Assembly: GCA_001464035.1 (NCBI GenBank)
Contig: LNEC01000018.1
Span: 24,488 to 88,487, forward strand
Direction of reading: 5' to 3'
DNA: 64,000 nucleotides
Origin: Bradyrhizobiaceae bacterium Ga0074131
GTDB taxonomy: Bacteria; Pseudomonadota; Alphaproteobacteria; Rhizobiales; Xanthobacteraceae
Shown: positions 44,237 through 53,100 of the stretch, one piece after another
How the letters are laid out: each line of letters opens with the position of its first letter
How positions within the stretch are numbered: the first letter of the stretch is position 1
Position numbers and translations under genes: made by a program
The notes under the pieces: generated by a model
Database searches by the model: none
Seen by the model: the letters and a program-made list of their open reading frames with translations, nothing else
What the model was told of the DNA's origin: nothing

Positions 44237-45430
44237 ATGACCATGGCCGCCGCGATCGAAGACCGAACGCCGGCGATGCCCACGCAGTCGCGGACGAGCC
44301 GCATCGCCAGCGTGGATGTTCTCGGTGATCTCGACCAGGCCGAGCAGATCTGGCGCGGCCTCGAGGACATTAGGCATTTCTCCACGCCGTATCAGCGATT
44401 CGATTTCCTCGCGCCCTGGCAACGGCAGGTCGGCGCGCGCGAGGGGCTTCGCGCCTTCATCGTGATCGGCTATGACGCCGAGCGTCGGCCGCTGTTGCTG
44501 CTGCCGCTCGCGCTCGGCCACGAGCATGGCGTTCGCACCGCAAGCTTCATGGGCGGCAAGCACGCCACCTTCAACATGGCGTTGTGGGACCGGGAGTTCG
44601 CCATTGATGTCCGCGCCACCGACCTCGAGGCGCTGACAGCGGCGATCCGCGGGCGCGCCGAGGCCGACGTTCTGACGCTGAGCCAGCAGCCGCTGACCTG
44701 GCGGGGCGTGCCCAACCCGATGGCGCTGTTGCCGCACCAGCCCTCGGCCAACGACTGCCCGCTGATGACAATCGTGCCCGAGGAACCGCCGACGGCGCGG
44801 ATCTCGAGTTCGTTCCGGCGCAGGCTGAAGGGCAAGGAACGCAAGCTCCAGGCGCTTGCCGGCTATCGCAACTACGTCGCGACATCGGACGCCGACGTCA
44901 AGCGACTGCTCGACTGGTTCTTCACCGTCAAGCCGCAGCGGATGGCGGAGCAGAAACTGCCCAACGTATTCGCCGATCCCGGCATCGAGGAATTCGTACG
45001 TGACGCCTGCATGGCGCAATTGGCGGGCGGCGGCCGGGCCATCGATATTCACGCGCTCGAATGCGACGACGAGGTGATCGCCATCTTTGCCGGCGTCGCC
45101 GACGGCCAGCGCTTCTCGATGATGTTCAACACCTACACGCTGTCGGCCAACTCGAAATACAGTCCCGGCCTGATCCTGATGCGCGACATCGTCGATCATT
45201 ATGCCGCATGCAACTATCGCGCGCTCGATCTCGGGATCGGATCGGATGACTACAAACGGCTGTTCTGCAAGGACGACGAGCCGATCTTCGACAGCTTCAT
45301 CCCGCTCAGCCTGCGCGGCCAGCTGGCGGCGGTGGCGATGTCGGGCGTCAACCGCGCCAAGCACCTGGTGAAGCACAATCCGGCGCTGTTCGAGCTCGCA
45401 CAGAAGCTGCGCGGCGCGTTCCACCGCTGA
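44237..45430 (+). CDS. GNAT-like protein of CelD/FemAB type (polysaccharide-associated)
   Basis: SSFRRRLKGKERKLQ, FADPGIEEFVRDAC, YSPGLILMRDIVDHY...LDLGIGSDDYKRLFC. Confidence 0.82.
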   Translation: MTMAAAIEDRTPAMPTQSRTSRIASVDVLGDLDQAEQIWRGLEDIRHFSTPYQRFDFLAPWQRQVGAREGLRAFIVIGYDAERRPLLLLPLALGHEHGVRTASFMGGKHATFNMALWDREFAIDVRATDLEALTAAIRGRAEADVLTLSQQPLTWRGVPNPMALLPHQPSANDCPLMTIVPEEPPTARISSSFRRRLKGKERKLQALAGYRNYVATSDADVKRLLDWFFTVKPQRMAEQKLPNVFADPGIEEFVRDACMAQLAGGGRAIDIHALECDDEVIAIFAGVADGQRFSMMFNTYTLSANSKYSPGLILMRDIVDHYAACNYRALDLGIGSDDYKRLFCKDDEPIFDSFIPLSLRGQLAAVAMSGVNRAKHLVKHNPALFELAQKLRGAFHR

Positions 45431-45450
45431 CGCCGAAGCAGCTGCGGCGT

Positions 45451-47712
45451 TCAGGCCGCCACCACCCGCGGGCCGGGCTCGACCTCGTCAGAAGGCTGCA
45501 CCTGCTCGCTCAGCATCGCGACGTCGCTGAACCCGACTGCCTTCAACTGATCGCACATCACGGTGCGGGCGTCCTGGACCATCGCCGCGTCCGGCACCAC
45601 CACGGCACGCGCCTGCGCCGTCAACAGTTCCGCCGGCAGATCGGAAGCCGTCCCTGCATCCACCACAACATGGTCATAGACCCGCAACAGGGCATCGATC
45701 GCCAGCGTCAGCCGCGGGGACTGCAGCAGGCTGCGGTCCGAACCTGGACGTCCCGAGGACACGAGGTGCGCGCGCGACAGCCGGTCCTTGGTGATCACTT
45801 GCGCGAACGACGCCTCGCCCAGCATCAGTTCCGCCAGCCCCGGCGCGGCCGGATCGACCGAAACCGCCGCGATCGCCGGCGACGCCGACAGATCGACCAC
45901 CACGACCCTGGCATGCTGCGCGAGCAGCCGCGCGAGTGTCAGCGCGGTCAGGGTGATGCCCTCGTTGGAGGCGGTGCCGAGCACGGTGACCTTGCGCGCC
46001 GCGTCGCCGGCGCCGCGCAAATCTTCGGCCAGCTGCTCCACTTCGGAGAGTTCGGGCGCGGGCTCGGGACGCGCTTCGCTGAATGCCGGAGCCGCAACGG
46101 GCTCAGGCCCGGACTCCAGTTCAAGTTCGGGCTCCGCGGCGAGCGCGACGGCCGCATCCGGCGCGCGCAGCGAGGCCGGCGCGGGCGCGAACACAGCCGC
46201 CGCGCGGGGCGCGGTGATGCGCAGCAGTTCGCCTGTCACGATCGCGCCGGCGCTGAGCATAAGGGTCGCCAACGTCGCGATCAGCACGATCGGCAGCTTC
46301 TTCGGATAGGCTGGGGTGTTGGATACGCTGGCGCGTGAAATAATCCGACCGTCGGCGGGCGCGGCGTCGATATTCTCGCGGGTGGTAGCCTCGCGGTATT
46401 TCGCCAGATAGGATTCCAGGAGGTCGCGTTGCGCCTTCGCTTCGCGCTCCAGCGCGCGAAGCTGAACGTCCTGGGTGTTGGTCGAACCCGCCTGCTTCTT
46501 CATCTGTTCGAGGCTGGCGCTCAGGCCTTCGACCCTGCCGCCGGCGATGCGGGCGTCGCTGTCGAACGAACGCGACAGCTTGCTGGCTTCTTCGCGAAGC
46601 TGGCGATCGAGATCGCCCAGCTGCGCCTTCAATTCCTTGATGCGCGGATGGTTGTCGAGCAAGGTCGACGACTGCTCGGCCAGTTGCGCGCGCAGCGTCA
46701 CGCGCTGCTCGGACAACCGCCGCGTCAGTTCGGAATTGAGCACTTCGGAAGCTTCGATCGGCTTGCCGCTCTGGAGCATTTCGCGAATCAGCCGCGCCTT
46801 CGATTCGGCGTCCGACTTCAGCGCGCGGGCATTGTTCAGTTGGGTATTCAGCTCACCCATCTGCTGGTTGGACAGGGTGGTGTTGTTGGTGCCGACGAAC
46901 AGGCTGGATTTCGAGCGGAAATCCTCCACCCGGGACTCGGCTTCCGCGACCTTCTTGCGCAGGCTGTCGATCTCGCCCGACAGCCACAGGCCGGCGGATT
47001 TGGCCTGCTCCTGCCGCGCATTTTGCTGCAGCACCAGATAGCCTTCGGCGATCGAATTGGCGACGCGCGCCGCCAGTTCCGGATCCCACGACTGGAACTC
47101 GATGACGATGACCCGCGACTTGTCGACCGCATAGGCCGTGAAGCGATCGTAATAGGCGTCCAGCACGCGCTCTTCCGGGGTCAGCGAGAACGGATCGCGG
47201 CCGATCCCGAACAGGGCCAGCAGCGATTTGAGCGGGGAAAGGCCCTGCAGCACCGGATCGAATTCCGGGCGCTCGGCCAGCTTGTTCTTCCGAATGATAT
47301 CGCGCGCGAGATCGCGCGACAGCAGCAACTGGACCTGGCTGGTGACCGCCTCGGCGTCGACCGAGCTGCGCTCCTCGTTGCGCTCGCCGTTCGGCCGCAG
47401 GAACACGTTCTCGCGGCCGTCGACCAGGATGCGGGCTTCGGACTTGTAACGAGGGGTGATCAGGTTGACAGCGGTCACCGACAGCACGGCGACAAGCAGC
47501 GTCGGAACGATGATCCAGCCTTTCTTGCGCGCCAGCGCCTGGCCCAGCGCGCGCAGATCGAGATCACCGCTCGAGGTTGCCGCGACCGGCTTATCGAAGG
47601 CAGGGGCCGGCCCGGCGGCCGCAGCCTTCCGAACCACGGCCTTCTTGACCAGAGCTTTCTCGACCAGAGCTTTGGCCTTGTCCTTGCCGGCACGCCAGAA
47701 CGCTAAACGCAT
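45451..47712 (-). CDS. Wzz/GumC-type exopolysaccharide chain-length protein with degenerate BY-kinase-like domain
   Basis: N-term Wzz domain, long coiled coil, C-terminal Rossmann-like domain VTVLGTASNEGITLTALTLARLLAQHARVVVVDLSAS. Confidence 0.88.
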   Translation of the reverse strand: MRLAFWRAGKDKAKALVEKALVKKAVVRKAAAAGPAPAFDKPVAATSSGDLDLRALGQALARKKGWIIVPTLLVAVLSVTAVNLITPRYKSEARILVDGRENVFLRPNGERNEERSSVDAEAVTSQVQLLLSRDLARDIIRKNKLAERPEFDPVLQGLSPLKSLLALFGIGRDPFSLTPEERVLDAYYDRFTAYAVDKSRVIVIEFQSWDPELAARVANSIAEGYLVLQQNARQEQAKSAGLWLSGEIDSLRKKVAEAESRVEDFRSKSSLFVGTNNTTLSNQQMGELNTQLNNARALKSDAESKARLIREMLQSGKPIEASEVLNSELTRRLSEQRVTLRAQLAEQSSTLLDNHPRIKELKAQLGDLDRQLREEASKLSRSFDSDARIAGGRVEGLSASLEQMKKQAGSTNTQDVQLRALEREAKAQRDLLESYLAKYREATTRENIDAAPADGRIISRASVSNTPAYPKKLPIVLIATLATLMLSAGAIVTGELLRITAPRAAAVFAPAPASLRAPDAAVALAAEPELELESGPEPVAAPAFSEARPEPAPELSEVEQLAEDLRGAGDAARKVTVLGTASNEGITLTALTLARLLAQHARVVVVDLSASPAIAAVSVDPAAPGLAELMLGEASFAQVITKDRLSRAHLVSSGRPGSDRSLLQSPRLTLAIDALLRVYDHVVVDAGTASDLPAELLTAQARAVVVPDAAMVQDARTVMCDQLKAVGFSDVAMLSEQVQPSDEVEPGPRVVAA

Positions 47713-47895
47713 CGCACACTCCCGCGGACGCTACCCGTCCACCCAACCCCGGTGATTACACTCCATTAAGGTTGCCGCTGGGTTAATCGGGCGGATAAGC
47801 TCTGGGGAACACGGGCCGAACGAACGCGTTCACGGTCATGCTTTGTTAACCATGAAAGCCCTTAATCGGAATCAACAATTCCTGTGGGCTGTCCG

Positions 47896-48543
47896 ATGCG
47901 AGGCGTGCGTACCGTCACTGTCTGTCTGCTGACTGCGCTCGCCCTGGCGGGCTGCATGCGCAAATCCGCGCCGGTCGCCGCGATACAGCCGGCGGATATC
48001 GACTCGATCACCTATGGCCAGAGTTACGGCGCCGCCCCTGCCCCGGTCACCTATGCCGCCGCACCGGCGCCCGTCAGATATGATGCGGCCTACCGGCTCG
48101 ACGCCGGCGACCGGCTCCGGGTCGTGGTCTACGGCCAGGAAGGTCTCACCAATACCTACGCGATCGACGCCGCCGGCGCCGTCACCATGCCCCTGATCGG
48201 TTCGGTGCCGGCGCGCGGACGAACGCCCGCGGGCCTCGCCGCCGACATCACCGCCAAGCTGCGCAACGGCTTTATCCGCGAGCCGTCGGTCGCGGTGGAA
48301 ATCGAGGCCTACCGGCCGTTCTTCATCCTCGGCGAGGTTGCAGCGCCCGGCCAATATCCCTACGTCCCCAACATGACCGTGGAGAGCGCGGTGGCGATTG
48401 CCGGCGGCTTCTCGCCGCGCGCCCGCCGCGACCGCGTCACCCTCACACGCGCCGACGCTTCGGGATTGATGCGTGTCGTGGTGCCGCTCGGCACCGCGCT
48501 CAGCCCCGGCGACACCGTGCTCGTCGGCGAACGCTGGTTCTGA
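47896..48543 (+). CDS. polysaccharide export lipoprotein (Wza/GumB family)
   Basis: Lipobox LALAGCMRKS; YRLDAGDRLRVVVYGQEGLTNTYAIDAAGAVTMPLIGSV; start may be GTG at 47884. Confidence 0.92.
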   Translation: MRGVRTVTVCLLTALALAGCMRKSAPVAAIQPADIDSITYGQSYGAAPAPVTYAAAPAPVRYDAAYRLDAGDRLRVVVYGQEGLTNTYAIDAAGAVTMPLIGSVPARGRTPAGLAADITAKLRNGFIREPSVAVEIEAYRPFFILGEVAAPGQYPYVPNMTVESAVAIAGGFSPRARRDRVTLTRADASGLMRVVVPLGTALSPGDTVLVGERWF

Positions 48544-48545
48544 TC

Positions 48546-49679
48546 ATGCCCCTGATTGAAGGTCAGCCGCTTCGTATCCTGCACGCGGTGCGGGCGCCGG
48601 TGGGCGGAATCTTCCGCCACATCATGGATCTCGCCAACGGCCAGGCCGATCGCGGCCATCATGTGGGGATCATCGCCGACAGCCTCACCGGCGGCGAGCG
48701 CGCCGAGAAGGCACTGAAGGAAATCGCGCCGCGCCTGAAACTCGGCGTGCATCGCCTCGCGATCCGTCGCGAGCCGTTTCCGACCGACATTCTGGTGTGG
48801 GCGCATTTCATGCGGCTGATCAGGCGGCTGAAGCCGCATGTCCTCCACGGCCACGGCGCCAAGGCCGGCGCCTTCATCCGCTTGAAGGCCCGCTCGACGG
48901 AAACCATTCGCGTCTACACGCCGCATGGCGGCTCGCTGCACTATCCCTTGAATACGCTGAAGGGCGCGATGTACAGCCGCCTCGAACGCGCGCTGATGAA
49001 CTCGACCGACCTGTTCCTGTTCGAGAGCGCGTTCGCGCGCGACACCTATCAGCGCACCATCGGCATCCCCTCGGGCCTCGTGCGCTGCGTGTTCAACGGC
49101 GTGACCGCCGACGAATTCGATCCCGTCGTCACCGCCGCCGACGCCACCGACGTGGTCTATGTCGGCGAGTTCCGGCACATCAAGGGCGCGGACCTGTTGA
49201 TCGACGCGGTCGCACGGCTGCGCGCCGACGGCAAACCGGTCACGCTGACACTGGCCGGCGACGGCGAGGAACTCGACCATCTCAAGGCCCAGATCGCGCG
49301 GCTCGGCCTTGGCGAGGCCGTCCGCTTCATCGGCCACGTCAAGGCGCGCTACGGCTTTTCCAAGGGCAGGCTGCTGGTGGTGCCGTCGCGCGGCGATTCG
49401 ATGCCCTATGTCGTGATAGAGGCAGCCGCGGCGGGAATTCCGATGGTGGCCGCCAATGTCGGCGGCATCCCGGAAATTTTCGCGGAGCATCAGGACGCGC
49501 TGTTCGCCCCCAACATCGTCGGTGCGATGGCGGACGCGATCGAAACCGCGCTGGAGGATCCGGAAGCCGCGCTGGCGCGCGCCAGATCGCTTCGGGAAAG
49601 GATCTTCGTGCACTTTTCGCAGAAGGCGATGGTCGAAGGCGTGCTCGCCGGCTACCGCGAAGCGTTTGCGGATCGTTAA
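48546..49679 (+). CDS. glycosyltransferase family 4
   Basis: PVGGIFRHIMDLANGQADRGHHVGIIAD, VVPSRGDSMPYVVIEAAAAGIPMVAANVGGIPEI. Confidence 0.93.
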   Translation: MPLIEGQPLRILHAVRAPVGGIFRHIMDLANGQADRGHHVGIIADSLTGGERAEKALKEIAPRLKLGVHRLAIRREPFPTDILVWAHFMRLIRRLKPHVLHGHGAKAGAFIRLKARSTETIRVYTPHGGSLHYPLNTLKGAMYSRLERALMNSTDLFLFESAFARDTYQRTIGIPSGLVRCVFNGVTADEFDPVVTAADATDVVYVGEFRHIKGADLLIDAVARLRADGKPVTLTLAGDGEELDHLKAQIARLGLGEAVRFIGHVKARYGFSKGRLLVVPSRGDSMPYVVIEAAAAGIPMVAANVGGIPEIFAEHQDALFAPNIVGAMADAIETALEDPEAALARARSLRERIFVHFSQKAMVEGVLAGYREAFADR

Positions 49680-50088
49680 ATGTCTTTACCGCGAATCGGT
49701 TATGTACCTCATCCCTTGTGCGTCGCACCAACTTCCCATCAGACGTAACCGACTTGCAGCAAAGAGAGCTTGCTCAATGCTCTCCGAAAAAGACGAAGCG
49801 TGCATGGTTTTGCTTTCGCGTTTCTTTCGGCGAAATCGTTGAGCTGGCGCAGAAGCCGTCCGCTATCCAGTCCGGCAAAGCCTCGAACAAGCGGGATCGG
49901 CCGCCCCCGCACCCTGAGAAGATCATGAGACAGTCGGCTGAGATTAACGGCGCGGGTAGGCCGGCAAACCTCACCATCCGAGTGTGCCAGTTTTCGGGAG
50001 CTTCCGCGCTTTGCGCTCCCCCTTGATCCTCGAATGGTGGTCGCGAATGGAATGCCAAAATGTACGTACTGTAGTTTTCTGCCATGTC

Positions 50089-51537
50089 TCACACAGGTAT
50101 GAAACGCCCCAGCCCCCCGTTCGGCTCAACCGGTTGCCTCCGAAAATTATCCTGCAGTGCATCTATTGCCCTAACCGGCAAGTCCCGCCGATTTCGACCA
50201 AATTTCTGCGGCACAGCTTGGGCAGTCACGAAGGCTGACTTATAGCTGCGGCCGCCCACAAGGGGCGCGCCCGCCGCGAAGATGTGCTCGATCCGATGGC
50301 CTGGAGGATTCTCAAGCTTGCCGTAAATGGTCAAGCCCCTGAAGCGCTTGAGATAGCCACCCATCTGCCCGAATGGGTCGGCTGAAAATGTTCGCTCGAG
50401 GCTTTCCTCCATCATCTCCTGGATTTCCGCGCCGGTAAGTTCGACGGTCGAGATCGGCGGATTGGTAGGAATGATGTTCCAGAGATCGTTGATGGTAACC
50501 GGGCCGGGTGGGATCGGCGCACCATATCGCCAGCCATTCGAAAACGCGATATCAGTCCCGCCGGCGTACGCGACCGCCGCAAGGAGAAGATCGTCCATCG
50601 GCGCGGAAAGGATAGTGTCGCGGTGCAGTCCGATTGCTGTATTGCCGACGATCTCTGCCAGCATGGCGCGATGGGGCCTCATTACTTCGTCCACCAAGCG
50701 CTGCATCGCATCATCCGGTTGTATAGAATCTTCGATGGGGATGAGCTGATGCTGCGCATCGATGATCCTGTTGCCGGCAACCTTAAGGTCCAGGCGTCCA
50801 ATAAAGGACCCATGGCAACCGGACTGGATGATGAGCGTGTTTCCGATCCGGGCGGGGCGTTCGAGCCGATTGTGCGTGTGACCGCTGAGAAGGACGTCAA
50901 TGCCCTTGACCGAGGCAGCGAGTTTGACATCTTGAGGAAAGCCCAAATGCGATAACACGACAATCAGATTGACGCTCTCGCCCAGCTTTAGCCGATCGAT
51001 CTCTGCAGGCAGTTCATCTAGGCCCAAGGTGAAGCGGAGGCCCTCGCTGAAATGTGGCGGCATACTTTTATCAACGATCGTGGCTGCGATGCCTATCACG
51101 CCGACGCGCAGTCCGGCGCGCTCCAGGACCACGGATGCCGGAAAGGCTCGTTCGCCGGTCGCCTTGTCGTAACAGTTGATGGCAAGCATTGGATGGTCAA
51201 GTCGGTCGACCAATTTGCGGAAGTGCGCGGGACCCCAAGCAAACTCCCAATGTGCCGTCATAGCGTCGATTTTCAGCGCGTTGACGAGCGGGATCAAAGC
51301 TTCGCCGCGACTAATGACGGCGGCGTATGTCCCATGAAACGTATCGCCATTGTCGAGAACCAGGACACCGCCAGGATTTTCACGCCGCGCAGCATTTAGC
51401 AGCGATGCGATTCGCGCGAACCCTCCCAGAGTGGGATACGACGCGTTACTTCCGCACCAGACAAGCTCCGGATGGGGCTCCAAGTAGCCATGGGTATCGT
51501 TGGCCTGAATGACCGTCAGATTGCAGGTTTGTGTCAT
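50089..51537 (-). CDS. SoxB-like / 5'-nucleotidase-family metallophosphoesterase
   Basis: VIQANDTHGY, DNGDTFHG, MTAHWEFAWGP (SoxB-type HWEF), VVLSHLGF, LLSGHTHNRLERPARIGNTLIIQSG, NGWRYGAPIPPGPVT; no signal peptide. Confidence 0.82.
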   Translation of the reverse strand: MTQTCNLTVIQANDTHGYLEPHPELVWCGSNASYPTLGGFARIASLLNAARRENPGGVLVLDNGDTFHGTYAAVISRGEALIPLVNALKIDAMTAHWEFAWGPAHFRKLVDRLDHPMLAINCYDKATGERAFPASVVLERAGLRVGVIGIAATIVDKSMPPHFSEGLRFTLGLDELPAEIDRLKLGESVNLIVVLSHLGFPQDVKLAASVKGIDVLLSGHTHNRLERPARIGNTLIIQSGCHGSFIGRLDLKVAGNRIIDAQHQLIPIEDSIQPDDAMQRLVDEVMRPHRAMLAEIVGNTAIGLHRDTILSAPMDDLLLAAVAYAGGTDIAFSNGWRYGAPIPPGPVTINDLWNIIPTNPPISTVELTGAEIQEMMEESLERTFSADPFGQMGGYLKRFRGLTIYGKLENPPGHRIEHIFAAGAPLVGGRSYKSAFVTAQAVPQKFGRNRRDLPVRAIDALQDNFRRQPVEPNGGLGRFIPV

Positions 51538-51956
51538 TTGACCCGGCTACGCTGGCGGAGCTTGCCTGTCCCAATGTCTGCAATTACTTCCTGCAGGGCA
51601 GAGCGGACGCTTGCGGCAATTTCGGCGAGCTTGGGGTTCTCGATTGCTTGCATGGATGCTACCGGATCCACCGCTGAAATTTCAGTACAACCCGAATCAC
51701 GCTCTTGCAGGACGACATTGCAAGGAAGCATGGTGCCGATTTTATCCTCAGCCTGGAGCGCCTGGTACGCCATTTTTGGGTTGCAAGCGCCTAGGATACG
51801 GTAAGGATGAAAGTCCACATCCAGCTTCTTCTTTAGTGTTTGCTGCACATCAATCTCGGTGAGCACACCAAAACCATGTTCCTTCAAGGCTTCGGTAGTC
51901 ACAGAAACGGCGGCTTCCATCGGCAAATCGACGGTCTTAGAAAAATGGTAGCTCAT
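51534..51956 (-). CDS. DUF302 family protein
   Basis: ALKEHGFGVLTEIDVQQTLKKKLDVDFHPYRILGACNPKMAYQALQAEDKIGTMLPCNVVLQE. Confidence 0.9.
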   Translation of the reverse strand: MSYHFSKTVDLPMEAAVSVTTEALKEHGFGVLTEIDVQQTLKKKLDVDFHPYRILGACNPKMAYQALQAEDKIGTMLPCNVVLQERDSGCTEISAVDPVASMQAIENPKLAEIAASVRSALQEVIADIGTGKLRQRSRVK

Positions 51957-52143
51957 GAGCGTTTCTCCAAGGCGCGATAGAATATGCGGGCTAGCTTTAG
52001 TGTTAACGCCATTCGACAGCTATGGTTCACTGACATCGCGAACATCGCGAATGGCTCGGGTCGAACGAAAGCACGCCGCCCCAGCCGCGGTCTAGTCGGC
52101 GGCAGCACACGGCCGTCGTGATGACTTCAGCCGCTACTGAGAG

Positions 52144-52632
52144 CTATTTCCTAGCTCGCCTTCGGACGATTCTTAGCACTCCTTTAGTGGGTTCGATGGT
52201 TAAGGCTAACGCCCGGTCGATTGCAACCGCACCCGATCCGTTAAAGACGAAATGAATCAACGCGCCAAGGATAGCTATATTCTTGAACAACGGCCCGGCG
52301 TGGCCCGGAGCCACGTGCATTGTAATCGTAATCGGCACGAGCGTGACGAAGAGTACAACAGATGACAGCTGAGTCAAAAATCCCGCGGCAAGCGCGAGGC
52401 CCGCCGGAACGAAAATGGCGCCGGAAACCCAGAGCAAAACAGATGGATTGCCGATCATGTTGATCGCATTTGCCCACGGCGATTCGGCTATCCGCTCAAG
52501 CATCTGACGATGCTCCACGAAATGTCCAAGCCCGCCAATGACGAAAATGAGGCTGAGGCTAACGCGAAAAATAGGATCCGAGAAACGGCCGTTTCTTTTC
52601 AGGAACCGCTGCAATGGCGCAATCAGTGTCAC
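52144..52632 (-). CDS. DoxX family membrane protein
   Basis: FRVSLSLIFVIGGLGHFVEHRQML...ISGAIFVPAGLALAAGFLTQL-type TM layout. Confidence 0.85.
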   Translation of the reverse strand: MTLIAPLQRFLKRNGRFSDPIFRVSLSLIFVIGGLGHFVEHRQMLERIAESPWANAINMIGNPSVLLWVSGAIFVPAGLALAAGFLTQLSSVVLFVTLVPITITMHVAPGHAGPLFKNIAILGALIHFVFNGSGAVAIDRALALTIEPTKGVLRIVRRRARK

Positions 52633-52684
52633 TCTTCAATCCTTGAAATGAATGGGCCGAGCGAAGGCCGGCTAACGCTCTCGT

Positions 52685-52804
52685 TTATCGACCAGAGGAC
52701 AGGTACTTGGCGAGCGCCGCACCTGCCAACACCAGCACCACGATGATGACTATCCATGTGAGGCCCATGCCAAACATCATTCCTCCGCCTGTACCGTCCA
52801 TCAT
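52685..52804 (-). CDS. 39-aa single-TM peptide, Gly/Met-rich N-terminus (not in ORF track)
   Basis: MMDGTGGGMMFGMGLTWIVIIVVLVLAGAALAKYLSSGR*; located between rhodanese-like and DoxX genes, same strand. Confidence 0.7.
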   Translation of the reverse strand: MMDGTGGGMMFGMGLTWIVIIVVLVLAGAALAKYLSSGR

Positions 52805-52839
52805 TGTCTTGGGTCCTTCTGTTCGATTGCGCTAGTACG

Positions 52840-53100
52840 TCACGATCCGACCCACGCCGCGCTTTCGGTTTCGCCGCCCCCCTTTTGCGTCGCGGGAAAG
52901 CCGCCGGCTACATGCGAGACGTTGGCGATACCAATGCTCTTGAACGTCTTTGTAGCCAGCGCTGACCGGTTGCCGGAAGCACAATAGAGCACCCGCCGCT
53001 TGCCGCTGCTCAACGGCTTGACATGGGTTGGGCTGTTCGAAAGCTTCTCGACCTCCGCTGTAGCCGCGGCGACGAGTTCTTTTGCGCTCTTAATGTTCAT
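52840..53100 (-). CDS. short rhodanese-like protein
   Basis: RRVLYCASGNRSALATKTFKSIGIANVSHVAGGF (CxxGxR active loop); ATGA overlap with upstream MBL gene. Confidence 0.8.
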   Translation of the reverse strand: MNIKSAKELVAAATAEVEKLSNSPTHVKPLSSGKRRVLYCASGNRSALATKTFKSIGIANVSHVAGGFPATQKGGGETESAAWVGS

